A DNA stretch of 64,000 nucleotides from Gammaproteobacteria bacterium (lineage in GTDB: Bacteria > Pseudomonadota > Gammaproteobacteria > HK1), in contig JAJEAD010000099.1 of assembly GCA_022824305.1 (NCBI GenBank), forward strand, positions 1 through 64,000, in the 5' to 3' direction. Below the pieces are notes generated by a model. It saw only the letters and a program-made list of their open reading frames with translations. It ran no database searches and was not told where the DNA came from. Of this stretch, positions 52,828-61,756 are shown piece after piece. Numbering within the stretch: position 1 is the first letter of the stretch; each line of letters opens with the position of its first letter. Position numbers and translations under genes: made by a program.

Positions 52828-55377
52828 ATGAGTACCGCGACAGGGAAAACCAGAATACCTCTTGTGGTTGGCCTGCTCACTCTGGCCGGCTTCCTGTCCG
52901 ATGGACGCCTGGCCACGGCGCAGTCGCAGTTCGATTGCCCACTGCCGGCCGGCGTGACGGCTCCCGAGCCTCCGCGCGTGACAGCACAGCAGGTGGAAGA
53001 CGGCAGCGCCAGCCTGCGGGACTTCGCGCTGGCCGTGAGAGACCAAAACAACCAAGTCAGCCAATCAGATACGACCGTGGAGCAGGTGGCGTACCTTGGA
53101 TGTCTCGTCAGACAGGAGGGAAGTGCCTGGCGTTCCGGTTCCACCTACCTCGTGCAACTGACGCCCGACGGCAGGGTTCTTGTTCACGCGCAGGACATGT
53201 CACTGTCCGGCGGACAACTCCACCCCTTGATTTATGGATCGATTCTTCAGGCCGTGGGAATCAACCCAACTGCCTTGACCGACCCTGCTGCCGCCACGGC
53301 TGCCTTCGCTGCCGCCGCAGCCGGGGACGGCGGCCGCTTCGACGTACCCAATGTCCCAGGCACCTCCGGCTATGCCTACGTGTATTTTTCGGCCAACTTC
53401 CGAACCCCGCTCGTGATGCTCGCCGGGTTCGATCTCGACCGCGCTCACCTGGTTGAGGAAGACATCGATTACGGCGACCCGACCATTACGGCCCGGGACG
53501 TGGTGGATCGCGCGACCCTGAAGGCCTTCGTCACGCAAGCGGGGGAGTACTTGCTCGAACTCTACGGATCCGGCGATCTGGCCGCTTCCTCGAGAGCCAG
53601 GATCGCCCTTCGGGATCCGAACGGGCCCTGGAGACACGGACCCGTGTACCTCGGCGTGTTGGACCCCGTCAGCAGGTTGATCCTGTTTCACGGAGGGTTT
53701 CCAGATCGCTTCGAGCTTCGACGGGGAGGGATTGCCACCGACACCGCGACCGGAGAGCTCGTTGTGGATCAGCTCCTCCGCGCGGCAAACAGCGGGCCGG
53801 AAGGCGGTTTCTGGCAGTACCACTTCGACAATCCCGCCGACGATACCGACAGCGCAGAAGTGCCAAAGGTGGGCTACGCCCGCCTGTTCACCGCTCAAGT
53901 CCCGTTGCCGGACGGAACCATTGTGCATAGCGACTTCATCGTCAATTCGGGCTTCTATCTTGGGTCACCGGAAGTGATCGCCGCGCGCCACAACGGGGTC
54001 GTCGAATCCGTGCTGCCCCAGGTCATGCGCGCGATGAGCGCCGGCACGGTCGATGCCATCTCGGGCCGCATCCGGCAGGCGGGCTCCGGCGCCCCTACCG
54101 CCGAAGGGTTCAGCCTCGGCGGCGCCTCCACGCTCTCCGATGCCCTCCTGGCCCATGGGGAAGCGCTCCAGAACGGCACCCTGGAGCCCGGGCGTCTGCT
54201 TGCCGGCTCGTCCTTTACCCTGCCCCTCAACGCGGCGGACGGCGGCGGGAAGGGCCGCTTCGGAAACCTTGCGCTCTGGGGAAGCGGGGACTACCGCAAG
54301 TTCTCCGGGGGCAACCCGGAAACCCTCGATTACGATGGTGACGTGGCGAGCGCCCACGTCGGCGTCGACGCCCGGCTAAGCGCGAGCCTTCTCGCAGGGA
54401 TGTCGGTGGCGAGGTCGCAAGGGACGGTGGACTACACGGACTCCTACGCGCTCGAGGGGGAGCTCAGCACGGGTCTGACGAGCGTCAACCCCTACGTGGG
54501 CTGGCAGGGACCGGGCGGCATGAGCCTGTGGGCCACCGCCGGCTACGGCTGGGGCGAGGTGGAGATCGACGACGCGTCGGCGGACAAACAGGAGAGCGAC
54601 CTGACACAGCAGATGGTCGCGGTGGGCGTAACCGGGACGCTGGCGTCCAGCGACAACGTGATTGAAGGCGGCACGACGAATCTCGACCTCAAGGCCGAGA
54701 CGGCCTTTACGCGGGCCGAGGTCGACGGGGCCGGGACCATCGAGAGCACGAAGTTGAATGCCAACCGGCAGCGACTGATGCTCGAAGGGAGCCACGTCCA
54801 GGCACTCGCCTCGGGGGCGACCTTCACGCCCTCGCTCGAGCTCGGCATGCGCCATGACGGCGGGGACGGCGAGACCGGCGGCGGCCTCGAGGCCGGCGGC
54901 GGCCTGCGCTACGCCAACCCGGGGACGGGGCTGACCCTGGAAGGCCGGGCCCGGACCCTGCTGAATCATGGCGGCGACTACGAGGAATGGGGCGTGAGCG
55001 GGCTGGTGCGCATCGACTCCGGCGCGGCGGGCCGGGGGATGTCGCTCAGCGTGCGGCCGGCGTGGGGCCGGACGGCCAGCGGCGTTCACGGGCTGTGGGA
55101 GAACGACCTCATCGGCGGAGCGGCACCGGCCCACCAGGCGGCCGGGCGCATGAACGCGGAGATAGCCTACGGCCTCGGCGCGGGGCCCGGCCTCGGGGTG
55201 GTGACGCCCTACGCAAGGCTCGGGCTGGGCAGCGAAGGCGCGCAGTGGTGGCGCATGGGCGCGCGCTGGCAGGTCGTGCCGGACGCGAGCCTGAGCCTCG
55301 AGGGCACTCGCGACGAGGCCGCCGGCGATGACCGGCCCGAGCACGGCCTGATGCTGCGCGGCGCGTTGCGCTGGTGA
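52828..55377 (+). CDS. Cache-like sensor domain fused to an autotransporter-type outer-membrane barrel
   Basis: An 849-residue exported protein (signal peptide to about residue 31, RLATAQ). Residues 60-200 and 225-380 look like two Cache-type ligand-binding modules: LRDFALAVRDQ, STYLVQLTPDGRVLVHAQD, GYAYVYFSANF, and LKAFVTQAGEYLLELYGSGD. The C-terminal 300 residues are Gly/aromatic beta-strands (GVDARLSASLLAGMSVARSQG, MSLWATAGYGWGEVEID) ending MLRGALRW, with a terminal aromatic for outer-membrane insertion. Cache domains normally sit in inner-membrane receptors; here they appear to be attached to a barrel. The role, perhaps surface ligand binding or adhesion, is unknown. Confidence 0.75.
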   Translation: MSTATGKTRIPLVVGLLTLAGFLSDGRLATAQSQFDCPLPAGVTAPEPPRVTAQQVEDGSASLRDFALAVRDQNNQVSQSDTTVEQVAYLGCLVRQEGSAWRSGSTYLVQLTPDGRVLVHAQDMSLSGGQLHPLIYGSILQAVGINPTALTDPAAATAAFAAAAAGDGGRFDVPNVPGTSGYAYVYFSANFRTPLVMLAGFDLDRAHLVEEDIDYGDPTITARDVVDRATLKAFVTQAGEYLLELYGSGDLAASSRARIALRDPNGPWRHGPVYLGVLDPVSRLILFHGGFPDRFELRRGGIATDTATGELVVDQLLRAANSGPEGGFWQYHFDNPADDTDSAEVPKVGYARLFTAQVPLPDGTIVHSDFIVNSGFYLGSPEVIAARHNGVVESVLPQVMRAMSAGTVDAISGRIRQAGSGAPTAEGFSLGGASTLSDALLAHGEALQNGTLEPGRLLAGSSFTLPLNAADGGGKGRFGNLALWGSGDYRKFSGGNPETLDYDGDVASAHVGVDARLSASLLAGMSVARSQGTVDYTDSYALEGELSTGLTSVNPYVGWQGPGGMSLWATAGYGWGEVEIDDASADKQESDLTQQMVAVGVTGTLASSDNVIEGGTTNLDLKAETAFTRAEVDGAGTIESTKLNANRQRLMLEGSHVQALASGATFTPSLELGMRHDGGDGETGGGLEAGGGLRYANPGTGLTLEGRARTLLNHGGDYEEWGVSGLVRIDSGAAGRGMSLSVRPAWGRTASGVHGLWENDLIGGAAPAHQAAGRMNAEIAYGLGAGPGLGVVTPYARLGLGSEGAQWWRMGARWQVVPDASLSLEGTRDEAAGDDRPEHGLMLRGALRW

Positions 55378-55607
55378 ACCCGGAAGCATAGGGACCGCAT
55401 TCCGCACCCACCGTGGCGAGCGCGACTCCCGGCACCTTGGCGCCGGCGCGCGGCGCTCCCGCCGCGGCGCCGGGTGCGGTTCCGGTCCGCCCAGCCCTCG
55501 CTCTCCGTGGTCGCGGCGCTCCCGACCATCGTGAAGCAGGCCTGAAGAAGGGCCTCACGTCGCACCGCGGCGAAACCAGGGCCCGATTCGCAATCGGATA
55601 CTCCGCC

Positions 55608-56420
55608 ATGGATCGATTCGTTGCGACGACTGTCCTCCTGTCTGCCACCCTCCTGTCTGCCGCCCTCGCGGGCGCCCAGGAGCCGGGCGCCATCATCGAG
55701 TGGCCGCATGTCGGCGCCGAGCCGGCGCACACCAAGTACTCCGCCGCGGAAGACATCACGCTCGCGAACGTCGGCGAGCTCGAGATCGCGTGGCAATGGG
55801 AGCCGAACGAGATGCCCCTCGAGGAGTACGGCACCCGTCCCGGGCCCTTCCAGGCAACGCCCATCATGGTCGACAACGTCCTGTACCTCTCGACCATGTA
55901 CACGCGCGTGGCGGCTCTCGACGCGGAGACGGGCAAGGAGCTGTGGACCTTCGATCCCAGGGTCTACGAAGATGGACCCAAGGGTGCGGGTCCCACGGGT
56001 TTCAAGCACCGGGGCATCGCCTGGTGGAGCGACGGCGACGACGCGCGCATCTTCCTCAACAGCCGCGACCGGCTCTACGCAATCAATGCCGCGACCGGTG
56101 AGCTGGACACGGGCTTCGCCGGGGGCGGAAGCGTTCTGCTGACCGAGGGCCACGGCCGCCCGGTGACGCGCTTCGAGTTCGATCAGACCTCGCCGCCGGT
56201 GGTGTTCGAGAACCTGGTGATCGTGGGGAGCCGCATTCCCGATCGCTTGCAGCGCAAGTTCGACCCGCCGGGAACCGTGCAGGCCTTCGACGCCCGCAGC
56301 GGCGAGCGCCGCTGGGTGTTCTTCACCATCCCGCAATCGAGCGCCGACTTCGGCGCCGACACCTGGGAGGACGAGTCGTGGCGCTACACCGGCCACGCAG
56401 CTTCGCTTCTAAATCCTTGA
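55608..56420 (+). pseudogene. Truncated PQQ-dependent dehydrogenase (quinoprotein)
   Basis: A signal peptide (MDRFVATTVLLSATLLSAAL...) is followed by quinoprotein beta-propeller blades: YSAAEDITLANVGELEIAW, FQATPIMVDNVLYLSTMYTRVAALDAETG (in parts), and FNSRDRLYAINAATG-like LNSRDRLYAINAATG. Similarity to the family ends at WRYTGHA (about base 56400), where family members run on for some 350 more residues. The last residues ASLLNP come from foreign DNA. It is cut by the island that begins here and is probably inactive. Confidence 0.8.
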
Positions 56421-56515
56421 AATAGCTTGTCGTTTTCCTCGCTCAGCAACAGGTTCCAGGCGGGAATGTGCCGCGTTTTGTCCCCGCCTGCAACCGTCCG
56501 GTGGAGGAAAACGCC

Positions 56516-57643
56516 ATGTCCGCACGTCCACTCACCCAGGCCCGAATCGACGCGCTCAAGCCCCGCAGCACGGTGCGCAATCTACGCGACGGCACGCTCA
56601 AGGGTTTCGGGGTTCGCATACTGCCCTCGGGCAGGAAACGCTACTTCGTCCACATTCAGAGGGACGGGCGGCGGCTATGGAAGATGCTCGGCGATGCGGA
56701 GTCCATGCGCCTCGAGGAGGCGCGCCGCCGTGCGAGAGCGTTGCTCGCCGCGACCCGTCTCGACGGTGCGCAGACCGCGCTGCCCGACGAGATGTGCTTC
56801 GAGGCGGTGGCCGAGGAGGTGTTCCGCAACTACGCCCGGCACTGGAAGCCGCGCACGCTCCAGGTCAATCGCCATTACCTGCGCAGCCAGATTCTGCCCT
56901 GGTTCCGGGGCCGCAGTGTGGCCGACATCACCCGAGCCGACGTGCAGCAGTGGTTCGCCTCCCGTCACGCCACACCGGCGGCGGCGGATCGCTCCGCGCC
57001 CATTCTCTCGGTCATCCTGCGACAGGCCGAGATCTATGGGTACCGCCCCGAGGGCAGCAACCCCTGTGCCGGTATCCGGCGCTACCGGCGCAAGGACCGG
57101 GAGCGTTTCCTGTCGGAGCAGGAGCTGCGCCGCCTCGCGCAGGCACTCGGGCGCCACGAGGCGCTCGAGCCGCTGCCGGTCGCCTTCGTCCGGCTCCTGC
57201 TCCTGACCGGGTGCCGCAAGAGTGAGGTGGCCACCCTCGCGTGGTCCTCGTATCGGGAAGGCCACCTCTTTCTTCCCGATAGCAAGGTGGGCCCGCGCAC
57301 CGTGTGGCTGTCCTCGCCCGCGCGGGCGGTGCTCGAGGAACTGCCGCGCACGAGCCCCTGGGTCTTCCCCTCGACGCCCCCCGACAAGCCGCTCGGCCTG
57401 CACGTCTTCGACCGGTTCTGGCACAGGATTCGCGCCGAGGCGGACTTGCGCGATGTGCGGCTGCACGACACGCGTCATACGTACGCGAGCATCGCGATTC
57501 TGCATGGCGAGACCGTGGTGACCACCGGGCGGCTGCTCGGGCACCACTCACCGGGAACGACGCTCAAGTACGCTCACCTGTCCGATGCGTCGGTCCGCCA
57601 GGCCGTCGATGCGCTCGGCGCCCTTCTCGGCTCGGAGGGGTGA
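56516..57643 (+). CDS. Tyrosine-type site-specific integrase 1
   Basis: A 375-residue recombinase. Residues 1-80 form a DUF4102-type arm-binding domain (LTQARIDALKPR, LKGFGVRILPSGRKRYFVH), followed by a SAM-like core-binding domain and the catalytic domain with Arg in LTGCRKSEVATL, HDTRHTYAS, LLGHHSPGTTLKYAH and the Tyr. GGTGGAGGAAAA precedes the ATG. It is the first intact gene after the junction in the broken quinoprotein gene, so it probably inserted the island. The gene starts 3 nt upstream of integrase 2's frame end-to-start gap. Confidence 0.92.
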   Translation: MSARPLTQARIDALKPRSTVRNLRDGTLKGFGVRILPSGRKRYFVHIQRDGRRLWKMLGDAESMRLEEARRRARALLAATRLDGAQTALPDEMCFEAVAEEVFRNYARHWKPRTLQVNRHYLRSQILPWFRGRSVADITRADVQQWFASRHATPAAADRSAPILSVILRQAEIYGYRPEGSNPCAGIRRYRRKDRERFLSEQELRRLAQALGRHEALEPLPVAFVRLLLLTGCRKSEVATLAWSSYREGHLFLPDSKVGPRTVWLSSPARAVLEELPRTSPWVFPSTPPDKPLGLHVFDRFWHRIRAEADLRDVRLHDTRHTYASIAILHGETVVTTGRLLGHHSPGTTLKYAHLSDASVRQAVDALGALLGSEG

Positions 57644-57646
57644 CCC

Positions 57647-58792
57647 ATGGCGAGACAACAACGCCTCACCGATGCCGGCATCGCGCGGCTCAAGCCCGAG
57701 GCGCGCGAGTACACCGTGTGGGACACCCGGGTCCCCGGGCTCGGGGTACGCGTGCGTCCCTCCGGAAGCCGCACCTACCTCCACCAGCGTTCGACGCCGG
57801 CGGGCGTCAAGCGGGTCTCGCTCGGCCCAACCGCGCTGCGCAGTGTCGAAGACGCGCGCCGCGCCTGCTTGGAGATCGCAGCGTCGCCCGATGAAACGAT
57901 GCCCTCCGCCCGGAGCAACGCCCCATTGTTCCGGCACTTCGTCGCCGGTCCCTGGAAGACCGCATGCTACGACCGCTGGAAGCCGTCATCGCAGGCTCGC
58001 ACCCGAAGCGTGCTGAATCGACAGCTGCTCCCCGCCTTCGGTGCACTGCGTCTCGACCGGATCAGCCGCCTCATGGTGGTGCGGTGGTTCGACGCCTACA
58101 GCCGGACGGCTCCCGCCGGCGCCAATCGGGTCCTCGACGACCTTCGCCAGATTCTCAACCACGCCATCGCCTGCGGGCACATCGACACCAATCCCGCCTG
58201 CGCCATCCCGCGCAATCGCGCCCCAGCGCGTACCCGGTTTCTCTCGCGAGAGGAAGTCCGCCGCCTGCACCAGGCGCTCGACCGGCATGCGCAGCGCTCC
58301 GAGTCCGCACGTCAGCAGGCCGACATCATCCGCCTTCTCCTGCTGACCGGGTGCCGCAAGAACGAGATCGTGCGCTTGCGCTGGCAGGAAGTAGACGGAG
58401 ATCACCTCAACCTCAAGGATTCCAAGACTGGCCCGAGACGTGTGCTCCTCAACGTTCGCGCACGAGCCATCATCGAGCGCCGGAATGACCAATCGGCCAG
58501 CGACTGGGTGTTTCCGTCGGTCAGAAATCCAGCGATTCCCCAAGGCGACGTGACCCGACCATGGTTCTTGGTGAGGCGCGAGGCGAGCATCGAAGACGTA
58601 CGCCTGCACGACCTCCGGCATACCGTGGCGAGTCATGCCGTCATGCAGGGAGTACCGCTCCCGATCGTGGCGAAGGTCTTGGGGCACCGGAATCCGAGGA
58701 TGACGCTGCGCTACGCCCACATCGGAGACAGCGAGATCCAGGCGGCGGCGGAGCGTGTCGGACTGCGTATCGCGCAGCTACTGTCACCTTAG
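57647..58792 (+). CDS. Tyrosine-type site-specific integrase 2
   Basis: A 381-residue recombinase starting 3 nt after integrase 1, with GGAGGGG inside the end of the first gene, so the two are translationally linked. Domain order is the same: arm domain (LTDAGIARLKPEAREY), core-binding, and catalytic part with LTGCRKNEIVRL, HDLRHTVAS, LGHRNPRMTLRYAH. The two proteins are only moderately alike, so this is an old pair rather than a fresh duplication. Confidence 0.92.
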   Translation: MARQQRLTDAGIARLKPEAREYTVWDTRVPGLGVRVRPSGSRTYLHQRSTPAGVKRVSLGPTALRSVEDARRACLEIAASPDETMPSARSNAPLFRHFVAGPWKTACYDRWKPSSQARTRSVLNRQLLPAFGALRLDRISRLMVVRWFDAYSRTAPAGANRVLDDLRQILNHAIACGHIDTNPACAIPRNRAPARTRFLSREEVRRLHQALDRHAQRSESARQQADIIRLLLLTGCRKNEIVRLRWQEVDGDHLNLKDSKTGPRRVLLNVRARAIIERRNDQSASDWVFPSVRNPAIPQGDVTRPWFLVRREASIEDVRLHDLRHTVASHAVMQGVPLPIVAKVLGHRNPRMTLRYAHIGDSEIQAAAERVGLRIAQLLSP

Positions 58793-59250
58793 CGACCGCC
58801 CGATTCATTGCACATAGCCTCTGCACCATGCGCGGTCCTGCCCTCGTTGCCCGTCCTTCGCCGAAACGGCACAATACCCACAGACCCTCGGAAGCATCCC
58901 GCTGCCCGACGTTTCCGTACGCCTTATCCCACGAGCCGTTACACAGCAAACAATAGGTGCTCCTCCCAGCCGGGGAATGCCACCAGCCGAGGCCACAGTC
59001 GCGCGCGTTGGTGGAGCCTCGCCACGAACGACTAACGGGACGAAGATGCGTGCGAATGCGAGCAAGCACAAGGCGACGAGCTACTGCCAAACCTCCCACC
59101 CCTCCCGTTATCAAAAGGAACCGCCATACCTGCCGAGTGATCCTTCGCTGTGGCGGGATAGCACCGCCACAGCATTTGCCCGGATTTGTCCCTGCCGTAT
59201 TCTCTGAGTGGCATAGGCGGGTTGACGTATAGAACAAGGACGCATAATCG
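58793..59250. other. Intergenic stretch in the island
   Basis: About 460 nt without a supported gene. Base composition changes toward lower GC at the right end. AAGGA at 59236-59240 is the ribosome site of the next gene. No attachment-site repeat was found by eye. Confidence 0.4.
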
Positions 59251-59925
59251 ATGGACATCGGACTCCATTCACTCCTGAAGGAACGGGTACTTGCTCGCCA
59301 CGACTTCTTCATGGATCAAGTTAAGTCTCGTGTGTTCGATAACTTCTCGAACCTGGAAGCGGACGCGGATGATGCCGCCAGTGAGGCATGGGAGAAGTTC
59401 ATGAGTCAACCATCGGACGGAGAATCTGATCCAGGGGACTTCGCCGATGTTGCGCTCGAGGCGGGAATAGATTTCTATGAATATGGCATGAAATTGAAGA
59501 GACAAGTCACGCTTGCATCTCTTGCGACCTTGTATCATGAGTGGGACAAGCAAGTTCGTTCCCACTTGGAGCGTGAGCTCTGCCGTTGGGGGTATCATAC
59601 TGCCAAAGAAGGCGAACTGTGGAAAGTTCATATTTCGGATGTTCTGGCATTTCTTGAGACGCAGGGTTGGGGGATCAGAAACAGCGAATGGTATGAATTA
59701 CTTGATGCATGTAGGCTCATAGTAAATGTGTATAAGCACGGAAAGGGTCCATCGCTTGATGAACTAAAGAAGAGATTTCCGCAATACCTAAAGTCTGGCG
59801 TTCATGTCCTCGAACCCGACTACGAAAGCTTAGACATTACTGAGCAGGAATTCGATGAGTTGGGCGGAGCAGTTCGCCAGTTCTGGAAGGAGTTTCCACA
59901 GTCATTCCCACCTGCTTCGTTTTGA
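59251..59925 (+). CDS. Uncharacterised island protein with conserved RLIVNVYKHG segment
   Basis: A 224-residue soluble, acidic, mostly helical protein. Codon use is distinctly less GC-rich than in the chromosomal genes, consistent with transfer. The helix LLDACRLIVNVYKHGKGPS contains an Arg-x7-His-like pair reminiscent of HEPN nuclease motifs (R-x4-6-H), but the spacing does not fit strictly, so that is only a hint. It lies between the integrases and an integrase remnant and is therefore cargo. Confidence 0.65.
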   Translation: MDIGLHSLLKERVLARHDFFMDQVKSRVFDNFSNLEADADDAASEAWEKFMSQPSDGESDPGDFADVALEAGIDFYEYGMKLKRQVTLASLATLYHEWDKQVRSHLERELCRWGYHTAKEGELWKVHISDVLAFLETQGWGIRNSEWYELLDACRLIVNVYKHGKGPSLDELKKRFPQYLKSGVHVLEPDYESLDITEQEFDELGGAVRQFWKEFPQSFPPASF

Positions 59926-60214
59926 GACGAGCTTGGCGACGAGTTCGGCCTGGAGTCGATGGGAAAGTGGTCGTCCGGCGCGATTGCAATTGCGATGCGA
60001 ACCTGGGACTCGACTGGCAGCGTGTAAGGTGACCTGCTGCGTGCCATTGGCGGGAGCTTTCGGATGCTTGAGTTCTGCTCACACGGGTTCGTGTTGCCGA
60101 GGCTTGTGCACGCGACTGTTCTGGTCCTACCTCCTTCTCAGATGTGCAGTCGAGAGCGCGCTTTAGCGCGAAGACGCTTTGATACGACCCGCCCTCGCGC
60201 GGCGGCATCTCCAG

Positions 60215-60540
60215 CAGTTGGGCGGTACTTCGTTGCCGGTCCCTGAAAGACCACGTGCGACGACCGCTGGAAGCCGTTATCGCAGACCCGCACTCGAACT
60301 GCGCTGAATCAACACCTGCTCCCCGCCTTCGGTGCGCTGCGTCTGCTGCGTCTCGACCGGGTGAGCCGCCTCTCCGTCGTCCGGTGGTTCGACGTCTACA
60401 GCCGGACGGCCCGGTCGGCGCCAATCGGGCCCTCGACGACCTTCGCCAGATTGTCAATCATGCTATCGCATGCGGACACATGGAGACAATCCCCGCGTGG
60501 TCCATCCCGCGCAATCGCGCCCCACCGCGTAGCCGTTGGG
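60215..60540 (+). pseudogene. Decayed partial duplicate of integrase 2
   Basis: This stretch aligns by eye with 57930-58240 inside integrase 2 (from the CACTTCGTCGCCGG-like start through CCCGCGCAATCGCGCCCCA), with many point changes and an extra CTGCTGCGT. The Trp codon of GPWKT is TGA here. No catalytic domain follows. Confidence 0.85.
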
Positions 60541-60578
60541 ACCCCACAGGCGACGATGACCTGATAAGCGTCGTCAGT

Positions 60579-60965
60579 TCACTCCTTCGCTTTCCCCTCA
60601 AGCAGCGTGATGATTCTGTCGAGCTTCTCGATTATCTGGGCTTCAACGGGCTTGATGAACTCCCATGCGAGTTCTCCATCACCCCATTTGATCTTTCCGC
60701 CACCCCAACTTGATTCATCCTCACTTGAGAAAAGAACCTGCTCCAGTTGATAACCTTGTTGCTAAAGAATCCCTTGGAAGTCACCTGACAGCGCCTCTAG
60801 ATCGACCCCGCTCTCCAACGGAGTGTTCTGGTCAGCCCGTGACGTCCACATTATGAGTGTCCCCTTGTGGAACGTGGTTTCGGGTACCGGGTGGGATTCT
60901 TCTCCATAAGCATTCAAGGTGAACGTCCCGGCAAGAATTGAGATGGCGAAGAGTTTCAGGTTCAT
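60579..60965 (-). pseudogene. Small exported protein interrupted by an in-frame amber codon
   Basis: A gene with AGGAG 7 nt before ATG 60965 and a signal peptide (MNLKLFAISILAGTFTLNAYG). It stops at TAG 60762-60764 after 67 residues. The same frame continues for 60 more protein-like codons (QQGYQLEQVLFSSEDESSW, then GGGKIKWGDGELAWEF and IIEKLDRIITLLEGKAKE) to TGA 60579-60581. The original product was thus about 128 residues, of unknown function, exported to the periplasm. It is a nonsense-interrupted gene unless amber is suppressed. Confidence 0.65.
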
Positions 60966-61076
60966 GCTGCTTCTCCTGTGGATTGAGTCCTCAGTAAAGG
61001 ACACTGTACCACTAGCTACCCAATGCCAGTTCAAACTTTGACAGTCTAAAGGTGCTACACCAGACCCTTTGAATCT

Positions 61077-61502
61077 TTATCGTACCAATTCAAAGTTGGG
61101 CACTACTGCGCGCCGGCACAGCTTCATCAGCTTGACGAACAACGCCCCGAAGTGATTGCGGTGCACCCGGCGAAACTCGTTGATCGTGGTGAAGTACGGG
61201 TGCGCATTGCCCGTAATCACCCGAAACGCCACATCCTCCCGGCACGCCCGCTCGATGCGACGCGACGAGTACACCCCGGTGCAGTACGCGTAGACCAGCA
61301 ACGCCACCATCATCGACGAATGGAAAGGACGCTGACCTCGTGCGTCCTTCGCCTCAATCGCCCTCTCAATTGCGCTCAGGTCCAGTTGCGAGACCACCTC
61401 CAGTGTGAACCACGCCAGATGGTCTTCCGGGAGCCAGTCACGCAGCGACGGAGGCAGCAGATGCGCTTGGTCCTGCGTCCACGGCTGACAGCTCTTGCGC
61501 AT
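61077..61502 (-). mobile_element. IS1182-family transposase, N-terminal fragment
   Basis: A 141-residue frame matching the N-terminal DUF772 part of IS1182-type transposases: HLLPPSLRDWLPEDHLAWF, FHSSMMVALLVYAYCTGVYSSRRIE, FRVITGNAHPYFTTINEFRR. It ends after LFVKLMKLCRRAV, well before the DDE catalytic domain (full length about 450-550). No inverted repeats were recognised, so it is a relic. Confidence 0.8.
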
Positions 61503-61756
61503 GACCCCAGTAGATCATGAACCACCCCTCGTGTCGATCCCGCAGGATCTATGCGGTACGGACTCCTGCGCGGTGGATGGGACGCTGGCGATGCCGCGGG
61601 AGCCCTCGCGTATCCAATCGAGCGATACTCATGAATAGAGGCAGCCGGTCGGCCACGACGAACGCGCGGCATGGACCAACCTTCTCCAAAGTGAGGACGT
61701 GCTGATCGTGGCTACCGAGACGACGGGAGTCGACGTGAGCACCGAGCTCCGTATGG

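Noticed and set aside
56516..60540. Recombinase-in-trio (RIT) element
   Set aside because: The genes are DUF4102-type phage integrases, and the third sequence is a decayed copy of the second, not a third distinct recombinase.
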